64,000 bases of DNA. It comes from Pseudomonas sp. S04 (GTDB taxonomy: Bacteria; Pseudomonadota; Gammaproteobacteria; Pseudomonadales; Pseudomonadaceae). Every line of letters begins with the position of its first letter. The first letter of the stretch is position 1. The DNA lies in the NCBI RefSeq assembly GCF_009834545.1, contig NZ_CP019427.1, positions 1 through 64,000 of the forward strand, in the 5' to 3' direction. The translations under genes were made by a program, and so were the position numbers. Under the pieces are notes generated by a model that saw nothing but the letters and a program-made list of their open reading frames with translations, made no database searches and had not been told where the DNA came from. Positions 1 to 11,346 of the stretch are shown here, piece after piece.

Positions 1-1518
1 GTGTCAGTGGAACTTTGGCAGCAGTGCGTGGAGCTTTTGCGCGATGAGCTGCCTGCCCAACAATTCAACACTTGGATCCGTCCACTACAGGTCGAAGCCG
101 AAGGCGACGAGTTGCGTGTCTACGCACCGAATCGCTTTGTTCTCGACTGGGTCAATGAAAAGTACCTGAGCCGCGTGCTCGAACTGCTGGATGAGCATGG
201 CAACGGCATGGCGCCTGCGCTTTCCTTATTAATAGGCAGCAAACGCAGTTCGGCACCGCGGGCCGCGCCCAATGCACCTTTGGCTGCTGCGGCATCGCAA
301 GCCCAGGCTGCAGCGGTGCCGGCACCGGTCAATACACCAACGCCGGCTCCAACCAGCAAGCGTTCGACGCAGAAAATCGTCGAGGTCAATGAAGAGCCGT
401 CCCGCGACAGCTTCGATCCGATGGCTGGCGCCAGTTCGCAACAGGCCCCGGTGCGTGCCGAACAACGTACCGTGCAGGTAGAAGGTGCGCTCAAGCACAC
501 CAGTTACCTGAACCGGACCTTTACCTTCGAAAATTTCGTCGAGGGTAAGTCCAACCAGCTGGCCCGCGCTGCGGCCTGGCAGGTCGCGGACAATCCCAAG
601 CACGGTTACAACCCGCTGTTCCTGTATGGCGGCGTTGGCTTGGGTAAAACTCACTTGATGCACGCTGTGGGTAACCATCTATTAAAGAAGAATCCGAATG
701 CCAAGGTCGTGTACCTGCATTCCGAGCGCTTCGTGGCCGACATGGTCAAGGCGCTGCAACTGAATGCGATCAACGAGTTCAAGCGTTTCTACCGTTCGGT
801 GGACGCCCTGCTCATCGATGACATTCAGTTCTTCGCCCGCAAGGAACGTTCCCAGGAAGAGTTTTTCCACACGTTCAACGCCCTGCTTGAAGGTGGCCAG
901 CAGGTCATCCTCACCAGTGACCGTTATCCCAAGGAGATCGAAGGCCTTGAAGAGCGCTTGAAGTCGCGCTTCGGCTGGGGCCTGACGGTTGCCGTCGAGC
1001 CTCCTGAACTGGAAACCCGCGTCGCGATTCTGATGAAGAAAGCCGACCAGGCCAAAGTCGACCTGCCGCACGATGCCGCGTTCTTTATCGCCCAGCGCAT
1101 TCGCTCCAACGTGCGTGAACTCGAAGGCGCGCTCAAGCGTGTTATCGCGCACTCGCACTTCATGGGCCGCGACATCACCATCGAGTTGATTCGCGAATCC
1201 CTGAAAGACCTGTTGGCGCTCCAGGACAAACTGGTCTCTGTGGATAACATTCAGCGCACCGTCGCCGAGTACTACAAGATCAAGATTTCCGACTTGCTGT
1301 CCAAACGCCGTTCGCGTTCGGTGGCCCGTCCACGTCAAGTGGCCATGGCCCTGTCCAAGGAACTGACCAACCACAGCCTGCCGGAAATCGGTGATGTGTT
1401 TGGCGGTCGCGATCACACCACGGTGTTGCACGCCTGCCGCAAGATCAACGAACTTAAGGAATCCGACGCGGACATCCGCGAGGACTACAAGAACCTGCTG
1501 CGTACACTGACCACTTGA
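1..1518 (+). CDS. dnaA: Chromosomal replication initiator protein DnaA
   Basis: DnaA is the ATP-dependent initiator that binds 9-bp DnaA boxes and melts the origin. The 505-residue protein has an N-terminal helicase-loading domain (about 1-80), a long Ala/Pro-rich linker (about 85-165) typical of Pseudomonas, an AAA+ core with Walker [10 protein letters not shown] at 210-218 and Walker B LLIDDIQF at 270-277, and a C-terminal DNA-binding helix-turn-helix with DHTTVLHAC at 471-479. It starts with GTG at the first base of the window, so its promoter and oriC cannot be seen. A perfect DnaA box lies inside the gene at 1239-1247. It heads the classical dnaA-dnaN-recF-gyrB cluster. Confidence 0.99.
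   Translation: MSVELWQQCVELLRDELPAQQFNTWIRPLQVEAEGDELRVYAPNRFVLDWVNEKYLSRVLELLDEHGNGMAPALSLLIGSKRSSAPRAAPNAPLAAAASQAQAAAVPAPVNTPTPAPTSKRSTQKIVEVNEEPSRDSFDPMAGASSQQAPVRAEQRTVQVEGALKHTSYLNRTFTFENFVEGKSNQLARAAAWQVADNPKHGYNPLFLYGGVGLGKTHLMHAVGNHLLKKNPNAKVVYLHSERFVADMVKALQLNAINEFKRFYRSVDALLIDDIQFFARKERSQEEFFHTFNALLEGGQQVILTSDRYPKEIEGLEERLKSRFGWGLTVAVEPPELETRVAILMKKADQAKVDLPHDAAFFIAQRIRSNVRELEGALKRVIAHSHFMGRDITIELIRESLKDLLALQDKLVSVDNIQRTVAEYYKIKISDLLSKRRSRSVARPRQVAMALSKELTNHSLPEIGDVFGGRDHTTVLHACRKINELKESDADIREDYKNLLRTLTT
1239..1247 (-). other. Perfect DnaA box inside dnaA
   Basis: TGTGGATAA, the reverse complement of the DnaA box TTATCCACA, lies in the dnaA coding region. It is one of ten perfect boxes in the first 30 kb. 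Confidence 0.6.
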
Positions 1519-1557
1519 TGAACACCAGCGCAGCTTATTAAGGCAAGGGACTAGACC

Positions 1558-2661
1558 ATGCATTTCACCATTCAACGCGAAGCCCTGTTGAAACCCCTGC
1601 AACTGGTCGCAGGCGTCGTCGAGCGCCGACAGACCTTGCCGGTGCTTTCCAACGTGCTGCTGGTTGTCGAAGGCCAGCAGTTGTCGCTGACCGGTACCGA
1701 CCTGGAAGTCGAGCTGGTCGGTCGTGTGCAACTTGAAGAACCGGCCGAGCCGGGCGAAATCACTGTCCCGGCACGCAAGCTGATGGACATCTGCAAGAGC
1801 CTGCCGAACGACGCGCTGATCGACATCAAGCTCGATGAGCAGAAGCTGGTGGTCAAGGCCGGTCGTAGCCGTTTTACCCTGTCGACCCTGCCAGCCAACG
1901 ACTTCCCTACCGTGGAAGAAGGCCCGGGTTCGCTGACGTGCACCCTGGCGCAAAGCAAACTGCGTCGTTTGATCGAGCGCACCAGCTTTGCCATGGCGCA
2001 GCAGGATGTTCGCTACTACCTCAACGGCATGCTGCTGGAAGTGTCCGCCGGGATCATCCGCGCCGTGGCTACCGATGGTCACCGTCTGGCCATGTGCTCG
2101 ATGCAGGCTGACATCGGCCAACCGGATCGCCACCAGGTGATCGTGCCACGCAAAGGTATCCTGGAACTGGCACGCCTGCTGACTGAGCCGGACGGCAACG
2201 TGAGCATCGTGTTGGGCCAACACCACATCCGTGCCACCACCGGTGAATTTACCTTTACCTCGAAACTGGTCGACGGCAAGTTCCCGGATTACGAGCGCGT
2301 CCTGCCAAAAGGCGGCGACAAGTTGGTACTGGGCGATCGCCAGGCCCTGCGTGAAGCATTCAGCCGTACGGCGATTCTGTCCAACGAGAAGTACCGCGGC
2401 ATTCGCCTGCAACTGGCCAATGGTCAGCTGAAGATCCAGGCGAACAACCCGGAACAGGAAGAGGCGGAAGAAGAAGTAGGCGTTGAGTACAACGGCGGCT
2501 CCCTGGAAATCGGCTTCAACGTCAGCTATTTGCTGGACGTGCTGGGCGTGATGACCACCGAGCAGGTGCGCTTGATCCTGTCTGACTCCAACAGCAGTGC
2601 GCTGGTGCAAGAGTCCGACAACGACGACTCGGCTTACGTTGTCATGCCGATGCGCCTGTAA
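1558..2661 (+). CDS. dnaN: DNA polymerase III beta subunit (sliding clamp)
   Basis: DnaN forms the ring-shaped clamp that tethers DNA polymerase III and many repair proteins to DNA. The 367 residues match the family length and the three repeated clamp domains of about 120 residues each. The C terminus ends in the usual VMPMRL-type tail. It begins 39 bases after dnaA, with an AAGGGA-type ribosome site upstream of the ATG, and is probably co-transcribed with dnaA and recF. The 39-base dnaA-dnaN gap is too short to hold a second origin region. Confidence 0.99.
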   Translation: MHFTIQREALLKPLQLVAGVVERRQTLPVLSNVLLVVEGQQLSLTGTDLEVELVGRVQLEEPAEPGEITVPARKLMDICKSLPNDALIDIKLDEQKLVVKAGRSRFTLSTLPANDFPTVEEGPGSLTCTLAQSKLRRLIERTSFAMAQQDVRYYLNGMLLEVSAGIIRAVATDGHRLAMCSMQADIGQPDRHQVIVPRKGILELARLLTEPDGNVSIVLGQHHIRATTGEFTFTSKLVDGKFPDYERVLPKGGDKLVLGDRQALREAFSRTAILSNEKYRGIRLQLANGQLKIQANNPEQEEAEEEVGVEYNGGSLEIGFNVSYLLDVLGVMTTEQVRLILSDSNSSALVQESDNDDSAYVVMPMRL

Positions 2662-2681
2662 ACATGTTCAGCAGCCGCTAG

Positions 2682-6207
<3,526 letters not shown>

Positions 6208-6229
6208 TCCGGTTTCTCCTGCAGTAAAC

Positions 6230-6260
6230 AAAAAGGCCAACGCATCGCGTTGGCCTTTTT
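6230..6260. terminator. Bidirectional intrinsic terminator after gyrB
   Basis: A 14-bp perfect stem (AAAAAGGCCAACGC paired with GCGTTGGCCTTTTT) has a 3-base loop. The A-run on the left and T-run on the right let it stop both gyrB and the convergent response regulator gene. Confidence 0.93.
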
Positions 6261-6275
6261 TATTGCTCGCTGGTT

Positions 6276-6986
6276 TCAGGCGCTGACGCTTTCCAGTCGA
6301 TAGCCGTAACCGTAGATCGTCAGCAGTTGCCAACCCCGGTCGGCGGTCAGCCCCAGCTTGTTGCGCAAGCGGTAGATATGGGTGTCCAGCGGTCGGGAAG
6401 AGACCATTTCTTCATGGGTCCAGAAACGCTGGTACAGGTATTCCCGGGACAACGGTCGACCCAGGTTGGCGAACAGGCAGCGTGCCAGGCGGTACTCGCG
6501 CTCGGTACAACTGATGGGGATACCGGCACGGGTGACCGTGAGCTCGGCGTCATCGAACACCAGGTCGTTGAAGCTCTGCACTTCGCTGGCGGCGTGGCGC
6601 AACACGCCATGGCGGCGCAGCACCGCATTGACCCGGGCCTTGAGCTCGTTGGGGCGAAAGGGTTTGCTGAGGTAATCGTCTGCCCCGGCGTTAAGCGCCT
6701 GGACAATATCGCTCTCGGCATCGCGGCTGGTGAGCATGATCGCCGCCGGCGGGGCTTCCATGTGCTCGCGCGTCCAGCGCAACAGCGCCAGGCCACTGAG
6801 GTCTGGCACTTGCCAGTCGAGGATCAACAGGTCGAAGGTCTCGCGCCGCAGTTGCCGCAACAGTTCCTCGCCGCGCTCGAAACTGTGCAAGCTCCAGGCG
6901 TCTTCCCCGGCTTCCGGCATCTGTCGCAGTGTCTGTTCCACCCGGCGTAGCTCGGCGGGTTCGTCATCCAGTATGGCGACACGCAT
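6276..6986 (-). CDS. OmpR-family response regulator
   Basis: A 236-residue two-component response regulator. The receiver domain (about 1-125) has the acidic pair D7/D8, the phosphoacceptor D57 in ILDWQVPDLSG, and the conserved lysine in YLSKPF. The C-terminal winged-helix DNA-binding domain spans about 135-236, with the typical LDTHIYRLRNKLG motif. The start chosen is the ATG of MRVAILDDE, since an upstream in-frame ATG would add 15 residues unlike any receiver domain. It is transcribed away from the FecR/CHASE2 kinase genes; no kinase lies on its own strand nearby, so the CHASE2 histidine kinase at 8841 is the likely partner (inference). Confidence 0.93.
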   Translation of the reverse strand: MRVAILDDEPAELRRVEQTLRQMPEAGEDAWSLHSFERGEELLRQLRRETFDLLILDWQVPDLSGLALLRWTREHMEAPPAAIMLTSRDAESDIVQALNAGADDYLSKPFRPNELKARVNAVLRRHGVLRHAASEVQSFNDLVFDDAELTVTRAGIPISCTEREYRLARCLFANLGRPLSREYLYQRFWTHEEMVSSRPLDTHIYRLRNKLGLTADRGWQLLTIYGYGYRLESVSA

Positions 6987-7067
6987 TCGGGGTCGTTCCT
7001 TTATTTCGTGAAGTGTGGACGGGCAAGGCAAGGCCGTGCCGGAGCGAGTTTAGGCTGATTGGTTGAA

Positions 7068-7081
7068 TCTGAACAATTATG
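7068..7081 (+). promoter_or_regulatory. Repeated 14-mer, copy 1 (candidate regulator site)
   Basis: TCTGAACAATTATG lies between the divergent response regulator gene and the small exported-protein gene. The same word with one change recurs at 7485-7498. Its function is unknown; binding by the local response regulator is a guess. Confidence 0.3.
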
Positions 7082-7176
7082 GCGATTTGCTCCAGGTCGA
7101 GTGATGGCTGGTTACGCTGATATCAATTAGCCGGTAACTGGCCAAAATCTGACTCGATGGCGCAAGGAAAGGAACG

Positions 7177-7467
7177 ATGGTTAGCAGGTTGGATCTTCGC
7201 GCCGGGATGTCGGAGGTGACCTTGGGCGTGGTGCTGACCCGGTGCCTGTGTTTGGCATTTTTCACCAGTATGGGGATGGCTTCGCCCACGGTGAACTCCA
7301 GCACCGCGGCTGCGCCCGTGGCGCAGGCGCCACGCTACTACAGCCCGGCAGTGATCAATGTCGGCTTCAGTGATTCACGGGGTTTTGCCCCGGTCAGCGG
7401 CGCCGAGGACGGCGACCAGGGCACGCGTTTGCGAACCCGGGAAGACCAACCGCGCTGGGTGTTCTGA
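7177..7467 (+). CDS. Small exported hypothetical protein
   Basis: A 96-residue protein that I do not recognise as a family. It has a basic N terminus, a short hydrophobic stretch at about residues 16-33 ending in MGMASP (a possible signal peptide), then an Ala/Pro/Ser-rich region and a charged C terminus. The ATG has a good ribosome site (AAGGAAAGGA just upstream), which supports translation. It lies between the divergent response regulator and the FecR gene, so it may be part of the same sensory block. The hydrophobic segment is modest, so export is not certain. Confidence 0.55.
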   Translation: MVSRLDLRAGMSEVTLGVVLTRCLCLAFFTSMGMASPTVNSSTAAAPVAQAPRYYSPAVINVGFSDSRGFAPVSGAEDGDQGTRLRTREDQPRWVF

Positions 7468-7484
7468 AGGGCTGGACGGAGAAT

Positions 7485-7498
7485 TCTGAACAAATATG
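7485..7498 (+). promoter_or_regulatory. Repeated 14-mer, copy 2 (candidate regulator site)
   Basis: TCTGAACAAATATG differs from copy 1 (7068-7081) at one base and has the same orientation. It starts 18 bases after the small exported-protein gene and lies at the head of the long leader of the FecR gene. Confidence 0.3.
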
Positions 7499-7554
7499 CA
7501 GAATCGACTTTTCGGTCATTGGTGTAGGTAAATTCGTAAGTGTCGAGCGGCAAT

Positions 7555-7713
7555 GGAGCATTCGGAAGTGCTCCGACACAGGGAGTGTCGACGCCAACCT
7601 GGCGGGACCGCCGATCGCCGGTTCGCTTGCGGTCTGCAGTCCAGGGGGAAAACAGGGAGCCGCTCAAGATCCACGCTGGATCCTGACAGATCCGGCCGAC
7701 ACAGGGACGTGTC
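7555..7713 (+). ncRNA. Structured leader or small RNA with GGA-loop hairpins (candidate RsmA/RsmE target)
   Basis: The 371-base gap 7468-7838 has no convincing gene. Within it are successive small hairpins whose loops expose GGA. At 7555-7574 GGAGCA pairs with TGCTCC around TTCGGAAG. At 7574-7590 CGACAC pairs with GTGTCG around AGGGA. At 7698-7713 GACAC pairs with GTGTC around AGGGAC. The word ACAGGGACGT at 7701-7710 fits the published RsmE/CsrA consensus (A/U)CANGGANG(U/A). Further GGA words lie near 7600, 7654 and 7660. I see no U-tract terminator after it, so a long 5' leader of the FecR gene is as likely as a free regulatory RNA. The RNA call is inference. Confidence 0.35.
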
Positions 7714-7838
7714 ACCTCAATCCCTTCAGGTCTGTGCAAATCTGCCTACCTGGCGCAGCGCCCCGTCAGGTATGGTGCGTGCTGCTGTTGACTCAGCGGC
7801 TCGAACAGATTTTCAGAAAATGCGCCAAAGCGAATCCC

Positions 7839-8822
7839 ATGACTCCAATCTCCTCCTTGCACTGTCGCCACTTGGGTACTTGCCTGTTGCTCGTGGCAGG
7901 CCTGGTCGGTCCGTTGACCCAGAGCGCCACTGCCGCCTCTTCCAGCGCCAAGCGCCTGCCCTACATCGATGACCAGCAGCAATGCCGTGGCCAACCGCTG
8001 CCCGCTACGGTCGAACACCTGACGGGCGAAGCCTGGAAGCTTGATCGCAAGGGCCAGCAGGTGGCGCTGGAGGAAGGCATGACGGTGGATGAGGAGGAAG
8101 GCGTGAAGACTTCTCCTACAGCCTTTGTCAGCCTGTCCCTGGGTGATGGCTCGCGTATCGTCCTGCCCTCCAGCTCCCAGGTCACCCTGAGCCTCAACGA
8201 TGAGCTCAAGGTGCCTCAGGTCCTTCTGCAACAAGGTCAGGTCGAGTCTTATGTGATCAAGCGCGCCAGCGACTATGATCGTTTCCAGATCGTCACACCG
8301 GTAGGTGTGCTCGGCGTTCGCGGTACCCACTTTCGGGTGCGCAACGATGCTACCGGGCACTCGCTGCTCGAGGTGCTCAATGGCCAGGTGGCCGTGGATC
8401 GGGATGAGCTGGCGAAAAAACCTGCGGGCAAACCCTTGCCCGTAGCCCGCGCGGATGATGAAGTACAGGTCATGGCTCGCCAGGGGCTGCGCATCCAGAA
8501 GGAAGGCAAGTTGACTCCCAGCGACCTGCTTCCGGCTCCTCGATTGCTCGGCCAGGCCGGGCAGACGGGCCCGACACCGGTCTGGAAATTGATCATGAAA
8601 CCGCTGGAAGGCGCCACGCGTTATCGGGCCCAGGTCGCCACCGATTCCGGGTTCATGAACATCAAGCAGGAACAGTTTTCCGATACGCCAGAGATCAATT
8701 TCAGCGGATTGAAGGCGTTTTATTATCACGTTCGGCTCTCGGCATTCGATCAGCAGGGGCTTGAAGGAGAAACCGGGGTATATGACATCTTCTATTACCC
8801 CAGCCCCTCACGGGTCCAATAG
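7839..8822 (+). CDS. Exported FecR-domain protein
   Basis: A 327-residue exported protein. A signal peptide is visible (MTPISS..., hydrophobic core CLLLVAGLVG, cut after about ATAAS). A FecR domain follows at about 80-200: SLGDGSRIVLP, then VGVLGVRGTHFRVRN, the hallmark strand. The C-terminal third (about 245-327) looks like a beta-sandwich of fibronectin type III kind. The ATG chosen lies at the signal peptide; no clear Shine-Dalgarno precedes it, which is odd given the GGA-rich leader. It ends 18 bases before the CHASE2 kinase gene, so the two are almost surely co-transcribed. Unlike classical FecR it is not next to a sigma factor. Its ligand is unknown. Confidence 0.85.
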   Translation: MTPISSLHCRHLGTCLLLVAGLVGPLTQSATAASSSAKRLPYIDDQQQCRGQPLPATVEHLTGEAWKLDRKGQQVALEEGMTVDEEEGVKTSPTAFVSLSLGDGSRIVLPSSSQVTLSLNDELKVPQVLLQQGQVESYVIKRASDYDRFQIVTPVGVLGVRGTHFRVRNDATGHSLLEVLNGQVAVDRDELAKKPAGKPLPVARADDEVQVMARQGLRIQKEGKLTPSDLLPAPRLLGQAGQTGPTPVWKLIMKPLEGATRYRAQVATDSGFMNIKQEQFSDTPEINFSGLKAFYYHVRLSAFDQQGLEGETGVYDIFYYPSPSRVQ

Positions 8823-8840
8823 CGCCGCGGCGATGGGCCG

Positions 8841-11147
8841 ATGACGCGCTGGCCAAGGAAGGAAGGTCGCGAGCCGACCCAGGCGCAGCGATTGTTTCGG
8901 CGAATGGTCCGCGAATGGCTAGGGGTCAGCCTGATCCTGCTGCCGCTGACGGCGGTATTGTCCCTGAGCCACGGCCTGACCCTGAGCAACTTGCTGTACG
9001 ACAACCTGCGACGCTTGAGCCCGCTGCCGGTCGACCCGCGCATTCTCATCGTGACCATCGACGACTACAGCCTGCAGCAACTCGGCAAGTGGCCCTGGCC
9101 GCGGACCGTGCACGCCGACCTGCTCGACCGGTTGACCGCGGCCGAGCCCAAGGGCGTGTTGTTCGATGTGATCTTCAGCGAGCCGGACTCCTCCCCCGAG
9201 AATGACCAGCGCCTGGCCCAGGCACTCTGCCGGGCCGGCAATGTGTACATTCCGTTGCTGCGCGAAGGGGCCGCTCGCTTTGACCAACCACTGGGTGAGA
9301 TCGAACCCGTGGCACCCTTGAGCCAATGCGCCAAAGGGGTCGGACACATCAATGCCGAAGCGGACGCTGACGGCAAGGTACGTAGTGTCTACCTGCGTGA
9401 AGGTCCGGCGCCGCAACTGCGAGCGCAATTGGCGTGGCTGCTCTACCAAGCGAGCACCGACGCTCCTGCCGCCCTGCCCGGCTCGTATGCGCCGCAGACG
9501 GTGCAAGGCTGGCAACGGGCCAATAGCGTGCGTATTCCGTTCATCAGCCAGCCTGGTGGATTTCCCACAGTGCCTTACGCCAGCGTGTTGCGTGGGGACG
9601 TGCCAGCGCAACTGTTGCGCGACCGCTTGATTCTGATCGGGTCCACCGCGCCGGGCCTGGGCGACCGCTATGTGACACCACAGTCAGCGAGCCTCGGCAC
9701 CACACCGGGCATCGAGATCCAGGCCAATCTACTCAACGGCCTGCTGCAACAGCGCAGCATCCTGGTGCTGGGCAATGGCTGGACGCTGAGTTTATCCACA
9801 GCCCTGGTTGCCGGACTGCTGGCCCTGCTGCTGTTCCGGCCGCGGCGCGCGCTGTGGTTGACCCTGGGCGGCATGGCGAGTGCCCTGCTGGTCTCTGCGT
9901 TATTGCTGCGGGCAGGATGGTGGTGGTCGCCGATGGCCAGCCTGCTGGGGATGCTACTGGGCTATCTGATCTGGAACTGGCGTCGCCTGAATGCGGTGCT
10001 CGCCTATTTCGGCTGGGAACTGGAGAGGCTGGATAACGAACCCAAGGTATTCCCCGAGCGCCGGCGTACAGCGGCCCCGGCTGGCGATGTACTTCAGGGA
10101 CAGATTGTCGCCCTGGAACAGGCCATGAGTCGCACCCGCGATACTCGTCGGTTTATTGCCGATGGCCTGGAGTACTTGCCAGTGGCGACCTTGATCAGCG
10201 GACCGGATGGCCAAGTGCTGTTGGCCAACCGCAATGCCCGCGCGCTGTTCGCCGATGACCTGGTGGGTGAGCCACTGGTGGCCCGCCTGGCCGGACTAGG
10301 TTATCCAGGGCTGCAGGAAGGGGCTTTGCCGGCGGTTTCGACCCTGGGCAGCAGCGAGTTTCGCGACCATCAGGGACGCAGTCTGCGGCTGGAGCTGGCA
10401 CCGTTGCTGCCGGCTGAAGGCGGCGTGGCGATTGGCTGGCTGCTCAGCCTGACCGACCTGAGCCTTGAGCGTGAGGCCGAGGAACAGCGCGCGGTGCTGC
10501 TGCGCTTTCTTTCCCATGATCTGCGTGCGCCGCACTCGGCGATCCTGGCCCTGCTCGACGTGCAGCATCAACAAGGCAGCGCGGACCCGCACCTGCACAG
10601 TCAGATCGAGCTACAGGTGCGCAAGGCCCTGGGCCTGACCGAAGCCTTCGTACAACTGGCCAAGGCGGAATCGGAGGCCTATCAGTTCGCGCCGAGCATG
10701 TTTGCAATGTTGGTGCTCGACGCATTCGATCAAGCCATGAGCAGCGCCCAGCTGAAACAGATCGAGCTGCTGCATGACCTGGATGACGAAGCCGAAGGCA
10801 TGGTGCTGGCGGACCAGTCGCTGCTGACCCGGGCCCTGTTCAATCTGTTGGAGAACGCCATCAAGTACAGCCCGGCCGGGAGCCAGGTACGGCTGCGGGT
10901 CAGTTGTGCACAGGGCTGGCTGAGCTGTGAGATCAGTGATCAGGGCCAGGGTATCGCGGCCGAGGAGCTACCAGAGTTATTCAGCCAGTACCGGCGCTTT
11001 GCATCCTCGCAGGGCAGTGAAGGCTTGGGCCTGGGACTGTCGATGGTCAAGGCGGTAGTGGATCGCCATGGCGGGCGGATCCTCTGTCAAAGCCGGGTCG
11101 CCGAGGGCACGACTTTCCGGGTTGAGTTGCCGTTACTGGAGGATTGA
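8841..11147 (+). CDS. CHASE2-domain sensor histidine kinase
   Basis: A 768-residue membrane sensor kinase. After an N-terminal membrane helix (about 30-50) comes a large extracytoplasmic CHASE2 domain (about 50-300, with ILIVTIDDYSLQQLGKWPWPR and the conserved LIGSTAPGLGD). Three closely spaced membrane helices follow (about 310-385), then a PAS-like domain (about 425-545). The HisKA domain has the phosphoacceptor H559 in LSHDLRAPHS. The ATPase domain has the N box NLLENAIKYSP and the G boxes DQGQGIA and GLGLGLSMVKAV. It sits directly after the FecR gene. The likely output is the divergent response regulator at 6276-6986 (inference). A perfect DnaA box is embedded at 9792-9800. Confidence 0.92.
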   Translation: MTRWPRKEGREPTQAQRLFRRMVREWLGVSLILLPLTAVLSLSHGLTLSNLLYDNLRRLSPLPVDPRILIVTIDDYSLQQLGKWPWPRTVHADLLDRLTAAEPKGVLFDVIFSEPDSSPENDQRLAQALCRAGNVYIPLLREGAARFDQPLGEIEPVAPLSQCAKGVGHINAEADADGKVRSVYLREGPAPQLRAQLAWLLYQASTDAPAALPGSYAPQTVQGWQRANSVRIPFISQPGGFPTVPYASVLRGDVPAQLLRDRLILIGSTAPGLGDRYVTPQSASLGTTPGIEIQANLLNGLLQQRSILVLGNGWTLSLSTALVAGLLALLLFRPRRALWLTLGGMASALLVSALLLRAGWWWSPMASLLGMLLGYLIWNWRRLNAVLAYFGWELERLDNEPKVFPERRRTAAPAGDVLQGQIVALEQAMSRTRDTRRFIADGLEYLPVATLISGPDGQVLLANRNARALFADDLVGEPLVARLAGLGYPGLQEGALPAVSTLGSSEFRDHQGRSLRLELAPLLPAEGGVAIGWLLSLTDLSLEREAEEQRAVLLRFLSHDLRAPHSAILALLDVQHQQGSADPHLHSQIELQVRKALGLTEAFVQLAKAESEAYQFAPSMFAMLVLDAFDQAMSSAQLKQIELLHDLDDEAEGMVLADQSLLTRALFNLLENAIKYSPAGSQVRLRVSCAQGWLSCEISDQGQGIAAEELPELFSQYRRFASSQGSEGLGLGLSMVKAVVDRHGGRILCQSRVAEGTTFRVELPLLED
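9792..9800 (+). other. Perfect DnaA box in the CHASE2 kinase gene
   Basis: TTATCCACA within the transmembrane-coding part of the gene; one of ten perfect boxes in the first 30 kb. Confidence 0.5.
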
Positions 11148-11167
11148 TTGGTGGTTCGAACGGGCAT

Positions 11168-11198
11168 AAAAAAACCGGCATCCATGGCCGGTTTTTTT
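11168..11198. terminator. Bidirectional intrinsic terminator after the CHASE2 kinase gene
   Basis: AAAAAAACCGGC pairs with GCCGGTTTTTTT around a 7-base loop. The flanking A and T runs let it end the kinase operon and any transcript leaving plsC. Confidence 0.92.
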
Positions 11199-11209
11199 AT
11201 CACTGGGAA

Positions 11210-11346
11210 AACTTATGCACGTTTTACGGAGTTTTATCAGCTTAAGAAATATGCATATAAATCATTAAGTTAGATAAAGAATAAAGCATTCAGCAGGAAA
11301 TCCGTGCACAGGTTATCCACAGAATCACTGCGCTTGTTTATCCACC
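11210..11346 (+). other. AT-rich element with a perfect and a near-perfect DnaA box
   Basis: Between the terminator and plsC lies a markedly AT-rich stretch (about 11210-11290) in an otherwise high-GC region. It is followed by a perfect DnaA box TTATCCACA at 11313-11321 and a one-mismatch box TTATCCACC at 11338-11346, in the same orientation and 25 bases apart. The second box lies in the 3' end of plsC. An AT-rich tract beside DnaA boxes recalls origin or DnaA-titration architecture, but could also be a plain promoterless spacer. Confidence 0.4.

Noticed and set aside
1519..1557. Origin of replication between dnaA and dnaN
   Set aside because: The gap is only 39 bases with no DnaA box; oriC should lie upstream of dnaA, outside the window.
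682..2610. Long open frame on the minus strand across dnaA and dnaN (642 codons)
   Set aside because: Antisense of two certain genes; produced by high-GC third positions; composition is rich in His, Gln and Arg with no family motif and it has no ribosome site.
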